Shown here: positions 21,813 through 34,741 of the stretch, one piece after another
How the letters are laid out: each line of letters opens with the position of its first letter
Numbering within the stretch: position 1 is the first letter of the stretch
NCBI GenBank assembly: GCA_022393335.1
Contig: JAJEKB010021543.1
Coordinates: 2,328,019 to 2,392,018, forward strand
Reading direction: 5' to 3'
DNA: 64,000 nt
From: Macrotrachela quadricornifera
Lineage: Eukaryota; Rotifera; Eurotatoria; Philodinida; Philodinidae
Position numbers and translations under genes: made by a program
The notes under the pieces: generated by a model
What the model saw: the letters and a program-made list of their open reading frames with translations, nothing else
The model's database searches: none
What the model was told of the DNA's origin: nothing

Positions 21813-23587
21813 TCATGTACAATACTATAATATAATGTTGTGAAAATGAATAAAACCTAAGAAAATCATCTAATATTTGAATTCGATTGAATATTCAAGT
21901 TTGATTTTCTTTCATTTACTGTAGATTCCGTACAGAAATCCGAGAAAAAAGCAAACAAAAATTAAGTTTTGGTAGGAAAAGTTACAAATCTTATTGATAT
22001 CTGTTAAAAGATGAAATAAATTATATAACACTGGAAAACGGTTATTAATCGTTTATGAAAACAAATTTGCTAAAGTTTCTAGAAATAACTATTTTCTCTA
22101 CAAGTTCCTAATGTCTATTCATATTGTTGATTAGCTAAAATCTTGATTATATATCTTTGATCACAATGTTTTGATCTGATACTCCCGATCATTCTCATTT
22201 CTTTTGCTTTTGTTGAGAATCAAACTTCTTACCATATAATTACAGTCTCGTAATTTCAGTAGACTATATGGAGATACTCATTGAAGGAGCAAATATGATG
22301 TTTTGTCTAATTACAACTAAGTCTTTGAGATGGAAATGTATATACGCAAAAATAACGAACTTCTTAAAAATCTTTATTTTTTCCTATTGTACTATTGCTC
22401 TACTTAGAATTTCTTCAGATGTTTATGCCTACGATAGACTTTCATATAAGACACTTAGAATCGTACCTCTATTTCAGTGTCATAGCTGTGATTTCATCTA
22501 AATACTTTTGTCAAATAAAAGTATATCTGAATGAAATCAATTCTATTGACACTAAACTATGAGACCAAACTCGTGGTTTCAGATAGTAGGAGAAAACCAA
22601 AAAGGTTCTAATTGTTACGACCTTTTAAACGCACTTGAAATCATACTAAAATAAATATGAATGTCTATTAATTTTGTACATCTTAACAGCATTATCATAA
22701 ACAGTGAAGCCATCTGGATCTGTTTCTTTTCTCAAATGACACTTTAAATAGTTATTTGTATTAATCCTAACTATGAATGCTTATTTATATTCACTTTCAA
22801 TGTAATATTTTTCTATATTAAACTAACAATTAAATTAAATTTTTCTATTGTTTTATAATCTTTACGTAAGAAATATACTTTATTTTAACAGTATGTCCAA
22901 GATGGGTGTCGTTGGGAGTAAAGATGAAAGAAGTTCAGCTACATTGAATCATGTGAAGATGAAGATGGAAAAATTGATAATTGTATTGCTAGATAATTGG
23001 AGAAAAGTTCGACCTACTTAACGATTCCAACGCTACTGATTTTTCATCAGAAAGATCTTGTATTTAAAAGCACTATTTTATCGAATTGGAAATCTATGTA
23101 TTAAAACCGCAGTGGCACATTATGAAAACGATCGTCTAGAGAAAACTAGATCCAGACTGTAGTGATCACGATTTGCGTATTAATGACTTTCAATGCTATT
23201 CAGAGGTTGCAGTTTATGAAAGCAAACTCCTAAAATATAAAGCCATAAAAGAAGACAGTTTCAAATTGTGCGACTAAGCCCTACCATATTGCAGTTCTTT
23301 GAAATCGCAATTAACTGCAGTCTCTCGTACGGAATCCTGGCTTATAAAGATGTACCTACAGAGCAACGCGAGTTTCGTTCATTTTTTTGCGCCAGTATGG
23401 GAGTACAAGTCACTCAGAATATCCAACCAAACCGCAAAACCCTATAGTGCAAGCCTTAAATGGAATCTTTTTTCAGAAAAAAGTGTATATGACAAATCGT
23501 AGCTTTTGCAGACAACATTTTTCAAATCGATCATATTGAGATATCCCCATGATTCAGAAATTAGCAATTCAAAGAAAATAAACAGAA
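21813..23587. other. No recognisable gene
   Basis: The first few hundred bases upstream of the TRAF-like A start presumably hold its promoter, but no specific site is recognisable. A 77-codon open frame (22,268-22,501, +) and a 67-codon one (23,299-23,502, +) have unremarkable composition, and I cannot support them as genes. Confidence 0.45.
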
Positions 23588-23689
23588 TTCAATGAATTCA
23601 AAAGACATTACTCACTTACATTTATACCCTTCGTGATTATCATAAAAATCAAGGCATTCAAGTCATATATAAAAGTCAATGACTTAAAC

Positions 23690-24965
23690 CTTTCGAACTG
23701 TCTAGAGTAACTCTTTCGGAAACATACCAGAGTATATATCGACTTTCTCCAAATCAAATACAACTTTCTGGGTTTGTAGAACTCGGACATGTAAGCATAG
23801 CTGTAGGAATAAAAATGTTTGAAAACTTTGTTAATGTGCCCAAAAAGGGGAGCGGAGTCAAGAAGAGCATCTTAGCCAAAGTGGACCAGAGTTAGCTCTT
23901 CTATTTCAAATGATAGAAGTTTGAAAATTTTACCACAGATACTAATCACTGAGGCGATCATTTTTTGTACCGGATGATTTTCATTATCATGCTCTGTTTT
24001 TTTGGTGAAACTACCACAAAAAAATGCTAATTTCTGATATTTTTCGGACTGTGATATTTCCATGATATTTAAACCAAATTTTAATTTTTATTAGTGCATT
24101 AGAATCCTTCATGTGTGTTCTATCTAATGCCGAAACTCTCAGATCTTTAGCTTGTTCCTGAACTAAATGGTAATAACATCTTTGGGGCGGATTTTCGAAA
24201 ATTTCCCAACTTTGTACTCTTTAGAGCCAACTATAGAATTGCCAGTACTTCTTCCTATAGTGGAACATTATCAGCATACTTAGTCCTATTATTTCTGACA
24301 ATATCATCTTGGCCCAATGAGTTTTACACAAAATCGATTATGACGAGTTTTACATAGGATTTCCAGCATGGTTTGTCTTCAGAAAACCATCAAAATCGAT
24401 TTTAAATGAAACTCATTGGGCACGGACGATATTTTCGCAAATGATGGTGCTAAATGTAGTGATGATGTTCCGCGATAGGAGAAGTGTTGGGAATCCTGTA
24501 GTTAGTCTGAGAAGTACAAAGTTGGGAAATTTTCAGAAGTCCGCCAAAAGATGCTGTTATCATTTAGTTTAAGAACAAGCTGGAGATCTGCGAGTTTCGG
24601 TATTTGATAGAACACAGCAGAAATTAGCATTTTTCTGTAGCAGTTTCTCAAAAAATAGAACAATGAGAATGAAAAACATCCGGTACAAAACATGATCGCC
24701 TCAGTGATTAGTATCTATGGTAAAATTTTCAAACTTCTATGATTTGAAATAGAAGAGCTAGCTCTGGTCCAGTTTGACTAGGATGCTCTTTTTGACTCCA
24801 CTCCCCTTTTTGGACACTTTCATAAGTTTTTCAAACTTTTTTGATTCTACAGCTATGCTTACATGCCCGAGTTCTACAAACATAGAACGTTTTATTTGAT
24901 TTAGAGAAAGTCGATATGTACTCTGGTACGTTTCCGAAAGAATTACCCTCTACGAATTCAATAAA
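23690..24965. repeat. Large inverted repeat (foldback), arms about 600 bp
   Basis: The left arm (about 23,690-24,345) and right arm (about 24,385-24,965) are inverse copies around a short centre. Landmarks are GCCCAATGAGTTTTACA against GAAACTCATTGGGC at the inner edge, AAAAAGGGGAGCGGAGTC (23,843) against GACTCCACTCCCCTTTTT, and ACTCTTTCGGAAACATACC against its inverse near 24,932. Weaker pairing may continue outward to about 25,090. Arms differ at scattered bases. There is no transposase and the small frames inside mirror each other, so it is a foldback-type element or an old palindromic duplication. Confidence 0.85.
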
Positions 24966-25549
24966 ATTTCTTGAATTCCATAGAAATATTTGGGAGAATA
25001 TCACCCTTACGCTCACTCTTGAGTCTACCTTGTAATTCAAGAAAATCAAGAAATTCCATTGAATACTTTGACTTACTTGAATTTCATGATAGTCCCAAGC
25101 TTTAGGTCATTGAAGTATGTACCTTTCGTAGAATCCTTGATTTGCTTTAAATTGCCAAATTCTGGATCGTAAGTACTGCTAGACATGAAGGCAAATATTG
25201 GTAAACAAAATAAGTGGCACAGTCACGAATAGTTCCTCATATTGGTTTACGATTCGTTAATAATTAAAACAAACCGTTATAGATGCAATTGTCGACGTCT
25301 GCTAGCTATAGTTACCACTTTGGAAGGTTCAGTTTTTAAAAATTTAACGGTAATGGAGATATTTATATAGGAGTCATTTTTCCGATTTTTTCTTTCTGTG
25401 TCACTACTTCCTTCCGACCTTTCACCTTTTTACCAACGTCATCGTCACTTCCTAATAAATTTAAATGTACAATACAACTCAGAAGTGTGATGCAATGCAA
25501 TAATTAAGTTAATATAGGTAATTTCACATATGATAGGAAATTTGATTTT

Positions 25550-27262
25550 GGCTTGTATTTAATTGCTCAGTATTTTTTGCTCAGTAGACACTTATTTTTG
25601 CGTTCAGTAAAAAATTTGGTTTTGCTCAGTAAATAGTTTTAAAAGCTCGGTAATTTATTTAAGGCCCCCCCCCCCCCCACCCAAAAATTCATTTTTGCTT
25701 ACGAGCGTCCAATCTTCATGAAACTTTCAGAGATGATGTATCTAGGTATGATGACCTCACAGTAAAGATTTCAGCTCGAAATATGAAATCTATCAAGAGC
25801 TAGCTCACAATTAAGGTCCAAAAATGGATCTTCGTCCGTCCCAGATTTCTCTGCCCTTTTTAACGTCAGAGAGCTCGGGTTTGTTTTAAAATGTAGCCAA
25901 GATGTAGGACTACAACTTAACAGAGGCCGATTTTTTAGTTTCTCTGTAGTTCATTTTTTATAGAACTTTTACGTTACGATATGAAATTCGTGGGGTGTTG
26001 GATCTCAAACATTTTCTCCTCATCTGACGACAATTATGAAATCAAAAAATCGGGCTCTGTTAAGTTGTAGTAGCAGGCCTTAGCTACGTTTTAAAACCAA
26101 GCCGGACTTTTTAACGTTTAAAATGGCGGAGAAATCTAGGACGCACGATAACGTCAAAATCAAATTTCTCTTTTGAGAAAAACGTAAAATACATTTCATA
26201 AGTGAAATTCAAGACTTTTCATGTAAAAATAGGTTTTTGTCAAATTATCTGAAAAACGAACATATCTATCGTTGCACAGTAGAATCGACTTCAGGGCAAC
26301 ACTCTTTGCAGCAAAAAAACTACATTCTGTTATAATAATTCGAAGGACTTTAAAGGTCCAACGTTTCGTAAAAGCATCATTCTTTTGAATAGGGCGTTCA
26401 GAAAAACTTATGTAGAAACCTTAAAACTAAGCATAAACTCACTAAACTATAGTGCATTCGATAGTAAACAGTTTGCTCTATCTAATGCGCTGTAAATCAC
26501 AAAATCGACAAATTTGACGTTTTATGGGTGGGAGCTGGGCCTTAAAAAGATTTGGTAATTTAAGGGTATGGGCATGTGTGTTGACCTCCCTGATCAGTAT
26601 AACAGTCACAAAAGCTACCTGGAATCACGTTTCCCGCTCCACTTTTGGTAACTAAAAATGAGAAAAAAAGCGGTTCTGGCTCAATTTCAAGAAAATCATT
26701 TAAAACCAAAACTTTTAATCATTAGATGGATATGAAAATTTTAAAATGTATTTGGAGAAATTTTCATTATTGAATTGTTGATATTGAAGCCTCTACATAT
26801 TTCAGTATTCAACAGAACAATATTCCACAGGTACACCAAAATCTTTAATCTCAAGAATGAAAAAAAGTAAATTTTTCGCTTTAGATTTAAGAATTTTTGT
26901 CTAGAATCGAGGATTTAACCGTTCGAATTTCTTTAACGATTCCTAACTGCTATTCAACGGCTTTAGTCCTCACTTGTTTCCGAGTTTCCCCTTTTTTTTG
27001 GGAACACCGAACTATACCTTCCTGACAGTAGCACTCACACTCTACAGTCGAGCCTACAGCCATAGTCAAACTCCATACTTTACTTTCTATTCCGCACCCG
27101 CAAAGAGCTAATTTACTAAGCAGATTATAGTTACTGAACACTAAATTTTATACTGAGAGTTTGATTTATTTACTGAGAATTTTGTAGATACTACTGAGAA
27201 AAAAATTATACTGAGCATTTACATAAAAATACAGAGAATTTATAATAAAATACTGAGCATTT
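25550..27262. mobile_element. Iteron-ended element: clustered TGCTCAGTA repeats inverted at both ends
   Basis: The left end (25,560-25,655) has about five spaced copies of (T)GCTCAGTA or close variants. The right end (27,147-27,260) has about six copies of the inverse, TACTGAG(C/A), at roughly 20-bp spacing. Between them lie a 14-bp C homopolymer (25,665-25,678) and an internal inverted repeat. I see no transposase. The layout (subterminal iterons in mirror orientation) fits a non-autonomous DNA transposon of unknown superfamily. The flank 25,091-25,549 shows nothing recognised. Confidence 0.65.
25845..26150. repeat. Internal inverted repeat inside the iteron-ended element
   Basis: GATTTCTCTGCCCTTTTTAACG (about 25,845, shown here as pairing landmark only) and the following 100 bp are the inverse of the segment ending GCGGAGAAATC near 26,137. 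ACTACAACTTAACAGAG(G/C)C is shared by both arms. Arms are about 100-120 bp around a spacer of about 100 bp. Confidence 0.7.
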
Positions 27263-27324
27263 AATTTGTTCCCTTTGATTTTGTGGTCAAATCATTTTGT
27301 TTAAAATAAAATTAATTTGCCACA

Positions 27325-27775
27325 AAATCTATATATACAAAGAAGAACGTTTGTTTGTTCGCTTATAACTCAATCCCGGTAAAAAATAGCGTCACCAAAT
27401 TTTCCACAATGCTTCTCTAGGTTCCAAGGAAGGTGGACGGAGAGTTCGCATGGTCATCTGGGTGTGTGGGTGAAATCTCATTCAGATAGTGCTGTAATAG
27501 CTAACACTACCAAACTTTCCAGGATGCTTTCCTAGGTCCAGAGGTAGTTTTGGAGAGTACCATCACCAATAACGAGAGTAGGGAATGGATGTCTGGATGA
27601 AATTTCATGCAAATCATATCGCAATGAAATTTGTGTTAATTTTCCGAAAATTTAGTGAATTTCTTATGATTCTAAAAATAATCATTTCGTATCGATAATT
27701 CTTTGGTCTAAATGTGAAAACCAGAGGTTTCTAATCCATATATATAAAGAGGAATGTCTATCGATTTATCTGTTT
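27325..27775 (+). mobile_element. Possible Helitron-type 5' ends, two in tandem
   Basis: ATCTATATATACAAAGAAGAACG followed by TTTGTTTGTTCG (27,327 on) and CATATATATAAAGAGGAATG followed by TATCTGTTTGTCTGTTTG (27,738 on) look like two related starts. Short-A/T leaders of this kind followed by (T)GTTTGT tracts are common at Helitron 5' ends. No Rep/helicase ORF and no convincing 3' hairpin-CTRR end was found, so this is a weak call. Confidence 0.3.
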
Positions 27776-28189
27776 GTCTGTTTGCTATTCATTTGGACAC
27801 AGTACGGTCAAATGTAAACAAACTTTGCGCAGAATATCCTTTCAACCAGAGGAAAGTCATAAGGCAGTTTTCGATTCAAAATTTTCACTTGAGGGGATGT
27901 TTGCCCCCTGCTATTATTAGATTTATAGAACGAAAATATATAAAAACCTACGTTTTGTGCCATTGTACACAGGACATTTTAGGAAGCTCAAAAAAGACTG
28001 ATAGAATGTGTAAAATGAAGAACAACTATATGATTGAAAATATTCATCGAATGAAGAAGGCAACCAATGAGATAAAATTCTCTTACTCATAATTCATAAT
28101 CTGTATATGAAAAGAAGGAATTATGTCTTTTTTTTCTGTTTTTTATACGTTCGGACACCGCACGAGGTAGCGGTGGCAAGATTCCCATA

Positions 28190-28350
28190 TCGACGAATAC
28201 GGAATCCGTACACGTGTGTAAATGACCGTATACGTTCACAATACGATCGTATACCACCGTATTACCTGTCTCAGTATTACGATCGTATATCTACGTGACC
28301 GTATACGACGCAATACGATCGTATTTCTCTGTGCACAATCGTTTACGACC
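28190..28350. repeat. 36-bp repeat carrying the palindrome ATACGATCGTAT
   Basis: The 12-base palindrome (once as TTACGATCGTAT) starts at 28,241, 28,277 and 28,313, exactly 36 bp apart. CCGTATACG elements lie between and before them. The cluster is GC-richer than its surroundings. The palindromic core could be a protein-binding iteron of a mobile element end. Confidence 0.75.
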
Positions 28351-28839
28351 GGGCTGTTTCGACCTGCGTTTTCATAACATATTCTTAGGTTCCGAGAAGG
28401 ATAGAGAGAGAGTAAGGATAATCGGCGGGAGGATTGAGGTGGAATTTCCCACAGATTATAATATGTTCCAATTTTTACCAATCTTTCAGAAACTTCAGAG
28501 CATCTGCTGTCATTATTAGAATATTCAACGCTTACTGTCACTTTTTTTGCATTGGATGTTAGTATAGAGTTTAGCAATAGGCATGAGTTAAATGAAAGAC
28601 ACTCACACCCCACGCTATTCACTGAATTATTCGATTTAAGAATGAACGTAAGTGTGTGTACAGCGGGACATATGGTCATAATAGATGAAAAGGTCACAAG
28701 CAAGCTCTCTATATGTCTTCTGCCGTTTTCTGACATGCTAAGTGTTCAGCATGAAGATTTTCCAAGCAACGCCGAGTACTACCGCTAGTGTATATATATA
28801 TATAGTTGTATGTACTACAATTCGTCATCAACATTTTTT

Positions 28840-29978
28840 CTTTGGGAAAAATGCCTCAATAACGTAATCTAGGTACAATAAAAACGAAGTGTTCAACTAT
28901 TTTACATTTCTGGAATAACGGTCATCGATCTCCTGAAACAATTGTTCGTATTGCAAAGATCCCGCTTAAAACTATTAAATATAATATTGCCAAGATTAAA
29001 GAACAAGGTACAATAGAGGATAGATCACGTCTTGGTCGACCTCATAAAATTACTACTAATGATAGCCAAGTACTCGGTCAATGGATTCCATGAAACAATG
29101 AGATAACATCACAAGGATTATCAGAAAAATGACTTCATGATTGAGATCTGAACGTGTATCCGAATGGATTGTTCAACGTCAACTTCATCGAATGGATTAC
29201 AAGAGTATTTTGCCGTATAGTACACCTGCTGCTGACTCAAGAACAAAAGGATGCATGTGTTCAATAGGGAATCAAGCATCAAAACAACAACTGGAGTGGA
29301 ACAATATTCACCGATGAAACCTGCTACTAACTGTTTCGAAATACCATTCACTGATGGTCAAGAAATTCAAAAGCAGAAGTGAAGAGAATTGCAAAGAACA
29401 AACAAGATTATGATGGGGGAGCGGGGAGCTTTAGTATCAAGGGTCTAGTGGGCTATCATTCTTTCAATATAAGCATAGATGACCCCTACTACGTTCAAAC
29501 TCTTCAAGATCATTTCATTCACAATGCCAGAAAGCAATTTGATCGGCATATCGACTTTAACAAGATAATGACGCGAAGCACAAAAGTCGAGTGGTTCAGC
29601 AATTCATATGCAATAAAGTACTCGAAGTGATCGACTGACCTTCAAATAGTCCGGATGTTAATCCTGTGGAAAACCTCTGATCAATCATCAAACGTCATGT
29701 TGAGAAATGAAAACCAGCAAATCTTCAGAAATTGGACACCTTTTTATATGAAGAACGGAAAAAAACCGATACACCCGTCGTAAATCATTTGGTAAATTTC
29801 ATGAAGTCAAGATTTTTAGCTTTTATTGAAGCGAAAGGAGAGAGAATCAATTTTTAAATATAACACTTTTGTACCTTGAACTGTATCTTATCTTTGTATA
29901 TATGTCGTTTTTATATTGATTATGTTTCCACTAATAAATATTTGAAACAATGAGGGCAAAGACTTTTGCACTTTACCG
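28840..29978 (+). pseudogene. Tc1-like transposon, dead transposase
   Basis: The plus strand reads a Tc1-type transposase in broken frames: IIHFWNNGHRSPETIV and RSRLGRPHKITTND (helix-turn-helix and GRPxK-type hook), FTDETCYQLF (first catalytic Asp), QDNDAKHKSRVVQQF (second) and SPDVNPVENL with the Glu of a DD34E triad near 29,680. Several in-frame TGA codons and frameshifts break it, many where Trp or Arg is expected, as G-to-A or CpG decay would produce. The right end, about 29,953-29,978, reads GCAAAGACTTTTGCACTTTACCG, typical of Tc1 terminal repeats (landmark only). A matching left end was not found, so the copy is also truncated. Confidence 0.85.
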
Positions 29979-32900
29979 TATATTAAAAATATTAGTTAGA
30001 ATGCGTGAAAATGATTGTTTAGAATATTTTTCACGAGGTGGTACAAGTTCCGATGTAAAAATATACACATATCTGTATCTTTGATCAATAAAATCGCGAT
30101 ATATATACTATCGTAATAACTCATGTGTTTAACATATAGATTTACATATATACTGAATTTCCATAGTATTTGAAATATTTAGATTTCTCAGCACCGCACA
30201 ATACTGCGATATACTAGCTGTGGATTCTGATAATTCTTTAGTTCCCTCCAAATATACTTTTATTGAAATAGACTATATATTAGGTATACGTTAATAACCA
30301 TGGCTATGAATGACAAGTCAGGTTTTATAAATTAAGTATATAATTCATCATAAACATAAATATTCCAGGAAGTTTAACAAAATTATGAAGATAGTATAAA
30401 TTACTATTAGTATGAACATCATTCTCTATCAAACACTATTTTCAAACATATGATATACTTACTATTTATTGTTGTAATAAAAATAATTTAATAAACGAAT
30501 GTTTTCGGTTGATAACTCATATATCTGCATTTTATAACAATCTTTGTATATATACATACGTATGACTTATTCTTAATCAAATATGTCTCATGATTGGAAA
30601 AAACAGATCAGAAAAATTTCAAATAATGTTGTAAAAAACAGATACACATTCTCATATCTCATTTAAAAATTGAAAAATCCAACAAGTTATTTTTGTTTTG
30701 TTGTTGCTCTGATAATTTTATTATGGCATCTGATTTTTTTCACAATAAAAAGTACTTTTCTTCTACTATTCAAGTGTTGACTTAGACTCAGAATTAGTCA
30801 TGACTTCCTGTCCTAATCCCTTTAAAAAATGAAGACAATCGGTAAAAACCAATTTTAAAGTGAAGAGGTAAAATTACACATGTTCGTATCTCACCTTATC
30901 GACCAAAGCGAATCAACAAAAGATAATATTGCAGACAGCAATAGGAAAATGGAAAAAACCGTCCACATCATGAGGGTTTATTCGAATAAAAAACGAAAAG
31001 AAAATGAATGAAAGGAAAAAATAATCAAACAAATATTTCATACACGCAATGCATATTTTCAAGCAAAAAGTATGATATTTATATTCCACTCACATTTCTA
31101 ACCAACATGTTACCTCAAATGTAACGCTTTATTTATGTTTCTATTTATCTATTGAAAAAAAAAATATAATGTTATATGAGTGTAGAAATATTACCCTGCA
31201 ATTCTCTGAAAAGATTATTGGCAATAATCACTTCCATCAGACAATTGTGAATGAAAAAATTCGATCATTCAATGTTCATCTTAATCGAACAAGTGTCTGT
31301 CTGTCAATATCACTGGATACATTGAGAAACCAAATATTGTCGAATTAACTTAAATAAACAGTAAATAGATATAAATACGTTCGATTGTATTTCATAATTG
31401 AATATTAGCTTGACAACCATAATGAACCACCAAATCTAGAAATATATAATTTCACTCATGTATTCATTACAATTGAGTTGAAAATATTGAGGAAAAAAAG
31501 AAGTTTATTTTTATTGATGTAAATATATTGTTTCATAAGAAATCGAAATTGTTAAAATTGACTATGTTTAGTCTGATTAATTTGATTTTCTAAAATGAAT
31601 CCAGTTATGATCATCACTAGTTGTTAATATAAATGGAGATAAGCATGCATATTCGACTGTTACATAAAGTGGGGAGGAATTAGAATAAATTCAACGCGTA
31701 TATTTGAACAAAGGGGACCAATTGGGTATTCATTTCTCAAGTCCAAATTCTGAACAATTAAGAAGGATATGGATTAGGGTTAAACCATTATTTCTGTTCT
31801 TGTAAAATATTCTTTCATTTTGACCTATTAAGAAGAAACATCAGCAATCAGAAAAAGAATCGAAGGTTTGTTCTTTATAAAAATTTTGAAAGAAAAAAGC
31901 ATTTATTTGAGACATTGTTGGAAGAGAACAAGAAAAGATTTCAGTATTCATGTGGCTTTCTTCCCACTTTATCATTCCATATGTCATAATTTCAGTCAGG
32001 TTATATGCCTCAAATATAATACGTGATGTTGTTTTTTTTTCTTTCCATCATGTTTTGCGCATTCTACCTGCTTAAAAAGCAGAGCACTTGCACTGTGGCA
32101 ACGCAAAACACATTAAATAACATCAAAAATTTACCTGTATGACGAATTTGATGTTGTTGGAATATCCATAAAAAGTTGTATTGAAAGTGGAGTAGAATTG
32201 AGTTTTCATATAAAACTAGGCATATATCACTACTACTGCACATGTTCATGTTCCATTTATTCATGTAAACATGGTAACAATCTATAGTTTAACAATAGGA
32301 AATACGTAGCGTAGACTATTCATGTATTGACTGACTGTAATTATTCGTTGTACTTTTCCAAACAGAGTATTAAAATGCCTTCGCTCAAGGCAATTTAGAA
32401 AATTTGTTTATAATACTCTCTAGAAGACTGATGTAAGCATCCAACTCAATCAATAACTATTCAATAGTAATCTTTCTCGTTCACTAACCAATGTAAGAAA
32501 AATAAGGACACACTTGATGACTATTTGCTGTTTTGGATCATTCCTCTTATCTAATCTCTAATATCACACAGGTGTATAATATCTTTACCACAAATAATAC
32601 ACAACTCTAACAGGGAAAAAAAATGCTGCTATGGGTTCACAAGAACCCTACAATAACGGTCGTGTTATACACATAATTTTTCGTCTTTTTAAAATTACCA
32701 TCTATTAACGATCAACTGTTTTTGAGCTCATCCATAGAGAATGTTCTGATAAAAATGATACGTATCGACCGTTCTCTTTCCTGTATGACCATTTGGCAAA
32801 CTTTTTTAAGAAATAGCTTATTTGTTCCAAAGTACTTATTTTATTGTACACCTAAAATCAATAGTTTTCTTGGAAACGAATCTAAATACCTTTTCGAGTA

Positions 32901-33199
32901 TTCGGCAATCAGATGAGGTTTTCGAATATATCTTCAAAATCTTAGAAAGATTTTTCAAAGATAAAAAAATAGATATCTAAATTTTGAAAGTTCTTCAAGC
33001 ATTTCAGATAATTACTGAGTCGAAAGTCTCGAAGCGTTTTGATTTCTGGGCATGAACCAATGTTTACTGTGCCGGATTTTGTTGCTATCCGAGATGTTTT
33101 ACAAATTTCAGAAGTTTTAAAACCTACTCTGTTCGATTGTCAAGAAAACGATTCTTTTCAGAATATACCTAATGACTGATACATCGTGTATATATGTAA
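29979..33199. other. Long AT-rich stretch without a recognisable gene
   Basis: Very AT-rich DNA with runs such as TATATATA. Open frames are short and none carries a motif. GAGTATTAAAATGCCTTCGC near 32,365 and the following area looked gene-like at first but have no sustained frame. No tRNA, rRNA or transposon end was recognised. Confidence 0.5.
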
Positions 33200-33850
33200 T
33201 TTACTCGTACTTGATACATAACAGAATTCTGACAGAACGCTTCTTTTGAAAATACTGCTTAATAACTATTTTTATTCACAATAAAAGTGTTTATGTTGAT
33301 TAAGACCAAGATGGAACATAGTCGGATCAAATGAAAGCTCCCATAGCCAAACTATTAAAGTTAAAATATTAGCAACTCTTGACTTTCTTAGAGGAGAACA
33401 TTTATATTTTAAGAAATGTGAAATGTATGTATAAATATGAATCAAGGAAGATTTTTTGCACTGTTGTAAGGACAAAATATATAGTATTGTTCAGGCTGAT
33501 TATGGACTTTTTAAAGATTCTCTTTCGTATAGCTTGAACAACACCATGTTTTGTCCTTACAAAAGTGCGAAAAACTTTTTCTAATTCATTTCTGTACATA
33601 CATTTCACATATCTTAAATTTTAAATATCTTTGTATAGGCAAGTCAAGAATTGTTAATATTTTAATCTTGTTAGTTTGACAATAAGAACTTTCATCTGAT
33701 CCGGATATATTCCATTTTTTTCATTGTCAATACAAAACACTTCCATTGTCAAAAAATTTTGCGAAATACACTCGAAATAGCAACAAAAAAATTTCGATTA
33801 CCATCTCGATGTCCAAATGTATCTATTCTTTTTCCTTTTATTCGAAAATA
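33200..33850. repeat. Inverted-repeat (foldback) element
   Basis: The left arm (about 33,325-33,480) matches the inverse of the right arm (about 33,545-33,705). GATCAAATGAAAGCTC pairs with GAACTTTCATCTGATC, and GTGAAATGTATGTA pairs with TACATACATTTCAC. GTAAGGACAAAA occurs inversely on both sides of a centre of about 65 bp. It is roughly 80 percent identical and has no coding content. Outer limits are approximate. Confidence 0.7.
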
Positions 33851-34741
33851 CTCATTTTTTGCTGATTTCTCCGTACCTGAATGTCTTCCACGAATGGATA
33901 TTTCAAATAGCTTTGTTCTGATTTGCTTGCCTAGTCATCACAAGAACTGATATATAAGTATTTATAAAAGAATATTTAAAAGCCTGCAGACAAAAATATC
34001 ATTTTTCCTAAAACGAACATCTGGCAAATATTCATCATTTGGTAAAATTATTTGACCTTCACCAAAAAATTAGTTTAAGGTAAATAACAACTAAATGAAA
34101 AGTTTTCAATAAAAACCTCTAATGCTTTTATCTGTAAAATATAATGATTTTTATTGATCATTATCAATTCGCTGCAGGTGACTTGACTAATCAGTTCTAT
34201 TTAACATAGATGATTGAAAGGAAAGTGTAGATACGATGTTTGACATTATAAGATGATCTTGGCATATATGCGATTCTTATCTACTTTCAAACATAAGAGA
34301 AAAATAACGAGTTATAAAAAAAAAGATGAATAAATCTGAAGAGCGTCTGCATGTATCCGAAACCAAATGATAATACTCGTCGAATGCGACGTATTCAAAC
34401 TAACATTGAAGAACAACTTTTATCTTAAGTAGCGCAACGTGCGGATAGAACAAAAAAGAAGACTATCCTGTTACATTATGTCAGGTAATTAAATACATTT
34501 AATCGATTAGTTAGAAAATTCTTTCCTTATATCTTAACCTTCATATTATACTAAGTCAAATACATAATTGATTTTGAAGCAATAGCCGAAAGGATAAATA
34601 AATTTGATATTCAATTACAGTATAAAAATGAGATGGAGAAAACGTAAAAATATTTCATTTGTTGTATTATGAAATTGATAGCTGAGAATTTGAGTATAAG
34701 TTTACATATAAAAAAATTCTCAACCTTTATTTTCTTCATAG

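Noticed and set aside
26950..27141. 63-codon Cys-containing minus-strand frame
   Set aside because: It lies inside an iteron-ended transposon, has no recognisable disulfide-domain pattern, and no exon continues it.
27440..27480. Rotifer-type telomere repeat (TGTGGG)
   Set aside because: Only a single chance-like occurrence in GGGTGTGTGGGTG, with no array.
28236..28736. 166-codon minus-strand open frame
   Set aside because: It runs through the 36-bp palindrome repeat and has no convincing domain. Plus-strand frames of similar quality overlap it.
28840..29700. Alternative genetic code with TGA read as Trp
   Set aside because: The intact TRAF-like A gene ends at TGA and other genes need no recoded TGA, so the Tc1 stops are decay.
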